Source: Flavobacterium sharifuzzamanii (lineage in GTDB: Bacteria; Bacteroidota; Bacteroidia; Flavobacteriales; Flavobacteriaceae). Taken from it: DNA of 64,000 bases. Numbering within the stretch: the first letter of the stretch is position 1; every line of letters begins with the position of its first letter. The notes beneath the pieces were generated by a model that worked only from the letters and a program-made list of their open reading frames with translations, was not told where the DNA came from and did no database searches. The stretch lies in contig NZ_QJGZ01000042.1 of assembly GCF_003254585.1 (NCBI RefSeq), positions 496,001-560,000 of the forward strand, in the 5' to 3' direction. Position numbers and translations under genes: made by a program. Below, in pieces: positions 62,303 to 64,000 of this stretch.

Positions 62303-63580
62303 TTAAAACTTATGTTCATCTTTACTAATTACTAAAAATGAAATCAAAGAAATAAAAGCAGCTGTTACCAAATAATAACCCACATAACTCACATCATAAG
62401 TCTTAGCTAGCCAAATCGCAATCATTGGCGCAAAAGCTGCTCCGAGGATTCCTGCCATATTGAAAGTCAAAGACGCTCCAGAATAACGAACATTTGTCGG
62501 AAACAATTCAGAAAGAAAAGTTCCCAAAGGACCATACGTAAATCCCATTAAAGACATTCCGATGCAAGCAAAAATGGCTACTAAAACAATATTTCCTGAG
62601 CTTAAAAAGTAAGAAAAGAAAAATCCGAAAACAGCAATCGCCGCTGTAGCTGCAATAAGCATTTTTCGGCGTCCGATTTTATCTGCAACTACTGCAGAAA
62701 CTGGAATAAACAAAGCAAAAAACAATACTGAAAATAACTGAATTAATAATCCGTCTCTTTTTGCAATTCCTAAATCTGAGGTTGCCCAGCTTAGAGTGAA
62801 AACCGTCATTAAATAGAAAACCAAAAACGTTGTAATCGCTGCAAATGTTCCAAAAATCAATTGATTCTTATAAGATTTTACCAATTCTAAAAACGGAACT
62901 TTTACTTCTTCCTCATGCTTTTTAGCCTCTTCAAATGAAGGTGTTTCAGTAATTTTTGTTCTGATATAAAAACCAACAATTACTAAAAGTGCGCTGGCAA
63001 TGAAAGGAATTCTCCAGCCGTAATTCATAAAATCTTCGTTGCTCATCGAATCGGTAAGCAAGAGAAAGGTTCCGCCTGAAAGCAATAATCCAATTGGAGC
63101 GCCTAATTGCGGAAACATTCCGTACCACGCGCGTTTATTTGGCGGTGCATTCTCGATTGCCAATAAAACTGCTCCTCCCCATTCTCCTCCTAAACCAACA
63201 CCTTGTCCAAATCTACAAAGCATCAATAATAATGGAGCGGCAACACCAATGCTTTCGTAACTTGGCAGAAAACCAATTGTTACAGTAGAAATTCCCATTG
63301 TCAACAAAGCAGCAACAAGAGTAAATTTACGTCCGATTTTATCGCCATAATGTCCAAAAAATGCAGAACCTAACGGACGAGATAAAAAGGCGATAGAAAA
63401 AGTAGCTAACGATTCTAGAATCGCCATTGTCGAATCTGAACTTGGAAAAAATAATTGTGGAAAAACCAATACGGCCGCATTGGCATAAATATAAAAATCA
63501 AAAAATTCGATTGTGGTACCTATAAGGCTTCCAAAAAGAACGTGTTTTAAAGAGTTCTTTTTATTCGGGTTATTTTTCAT
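62303..63580 (-). CDS. MHS-family (metabolite:H+ symporter) MFS transporter
   Basis: This 425-residue protein has 12 membrane segments. The MHS motifs are FGSLIGTTIEFFDFYIY at the N terminus, GHYGDKIGRK in loop 2-3 and RFGQGVGLGGEWGGA in helix 4. This group imports organic acids, betaine, shikimate or similar with protons. The substrate cannot be told. I start at the ATG at 63580 (MKNNPNKKNS). A longer frame from 63607 would add nine residues. Transcribed alone, ending at the stem at 62245-62279. Confidence 0.93.
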   Translation of the reverse strand: MKNNPNKKNSLKHVLFGSLIGTTIEFFDFYIYANAAVLVFPQLFFPSSDSTMAILESLATFSIAFLSRPLGSAFFGHYGDKIGRKFTLVAALLTMGISTVTIGFLPSYESIGVAAPLLLMLCRFGQGVGLGGEWGGAVLLAIENAPPNKRAWYGMFPQLGAPIGLLLSGGTFLLLTDSMSNEDFMNYGWRIPFIASALLVIVGFYIRTKITETPSFEEAKKHEEEVKVPFLELVKSYKNQLIFGTFAAITTFLVFYLMTVFTLSWATSDLGIAKRDGLLIQLFSVLFFALFIPVSAVVADKIGRRKMLIAATAAIAVFGFFFSYFLSSGNIVLVAIFACIGMSLMGFTYGPLGTFLSELFPTNVRYSGASLTFNMAGILGAAFAPMIAIWLAKTYDVSYVGYYLVTAAFISLISFLVISKDEHKF

Positions 63581-63847
63581 GAAAAATGATATCTTTTTTA
63601 TTTGCAAAAATAGAGTTTCATTATTAATAATTCATGTTTACACAAATTACTTTTACAACTACATTATATTTTTAACAAATTAGATAAATTATCAATTTTC
63701 AACAACCTTACAAAATCAAAATTTAAAACCCTGATTACAATACTTTTAAAAACATCAGAAAAAAATCAATTCTTAAGCAATTGTTAATAGCGTTTTTAAC
63801 TATATATTTTCATTAAATTTACAGCTGTCAAAAATAAATATAAAATT

Positions 63848-64000
63848 ATGCCTACCGACTGTATCAGCTTTCAATCTTCTGGATATTTCTCTAAATTAAT
63901 GCAGGATTATTTAGATCAAAAGCCAGAATTAAAACCGCTGTACAATAATTTTCCAACCTTAGAAAATTTCGAAAAACAAATTGCTGAAAAATCAGCCAAT
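63848..64000 (+). CDS. bshC: Bacillithiol biosynthesis protein BshC (5' part only)
   Basis: The first 51 codons of a gene cut by the window end. MPTDCISFQSSGYFSKLM and the PLYNNFPTLENFEKQI stretch are the N terminus of BshC, which adds cysteine to glucosaminyl-malate to complete bacillithiol. The 240-base gap before it (63608-63847) is AT-rich with no gene seen. Confidence 0.88.
   Translation, partial: MPTDCISFQSSGYFSKLMQDYLDQKPELKPLYNNFPTLENFEKQIAEKSAN

Overview
The window looks like a chromosomal piece of a Flavobacterium-type member of the Bacteroidota. The supporting signs are an AT-rich genome, SusC/SusD proteins, two proteins with C-terminal type IX secretion (type B) sorting domains, TAnnTTTG-type -7 promoter boxes instead of Shine-Dalgarno/sigma70 patterns, and the start of a bacillithiol gene (bshC). 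Species cannot be fixed from the sequence alone.

Layout. 1-9.7 kb: a kinase-like hypothetical, an ABC-2 exporter pair, a secreted type B protein, typA, and a PAS histidine kinase with a CheY-like regulator. 9.7-17.7 kb: housekeeping genes (rpsT, two tRNA-Glu, proS, rimO) mixed with envelope genes (a Gly/Tyr-rich lipoprotein, a FadL-like barrel, an amidase). 18-19.1 kb: a porin-like barrel. 19.7-37.9 kb: a beta-mannan (galacto/glucomannan) utilisation locus. Its minus-strand operon is susC-susD-glycan-binding lipoprotein-GH27-GH5 with an AraC regulator upstream. Its divergent plus-strand arm is GH26-sugar symporter-GH130-2-epimerase-GH5_7-GH97. 37.96-42.3 kb: an insertion-like island with an ATPase plus TOPRIM-like gene pair (candidate phage defence), an aldo/keto reductase, an HdeD-like membrane protein and a DUF433/DUF5615 toxin-antitoxin pair. 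42.4-47.5 kb: GH3, an acetylesterase of the sialate O-acetylesterase family and a CE2 esterase, which complete the mannan set. 47.7-64 kb: cell-wall enzymes (NlpC/P60, L,D-transpeptidase), DUF1573, an OmpR-type two-component system, GIY-YIG, an MBL hydrolase, a B12-radical SAM protein, a giant type B surface protein, an alpha/beta hydrolase, an SdpI/ArsR pair, an MHS transporter and the 5' end of bshC.

How the mannan genes fit together: surface GH26 and GH5_7 mannanases and the GH5_2 endoglucanase cut the backbone. CE2 and the second esterase remove acetyl groups, and GH27 and GH97 remove galactose. SusCD and the lipoprotein bind and import oligomers. The GPH symporter takes up the disaccharide. 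The cytoplasmic epimerase turns mannobiose into mannosyl-glucose, and GH130 phosphorolyses this to mannose-1-phosphate and glucose. GH3 cleaves residual beta-linked ends.

The intergenic regions are unusually rich in dispersed repeats: structured RNA-like elements, about 100-bp hairpin elements, heptamer tandem repeats (one of them in frame inside a gene), palindromes, and long inverted repeats placed between convergent genes.
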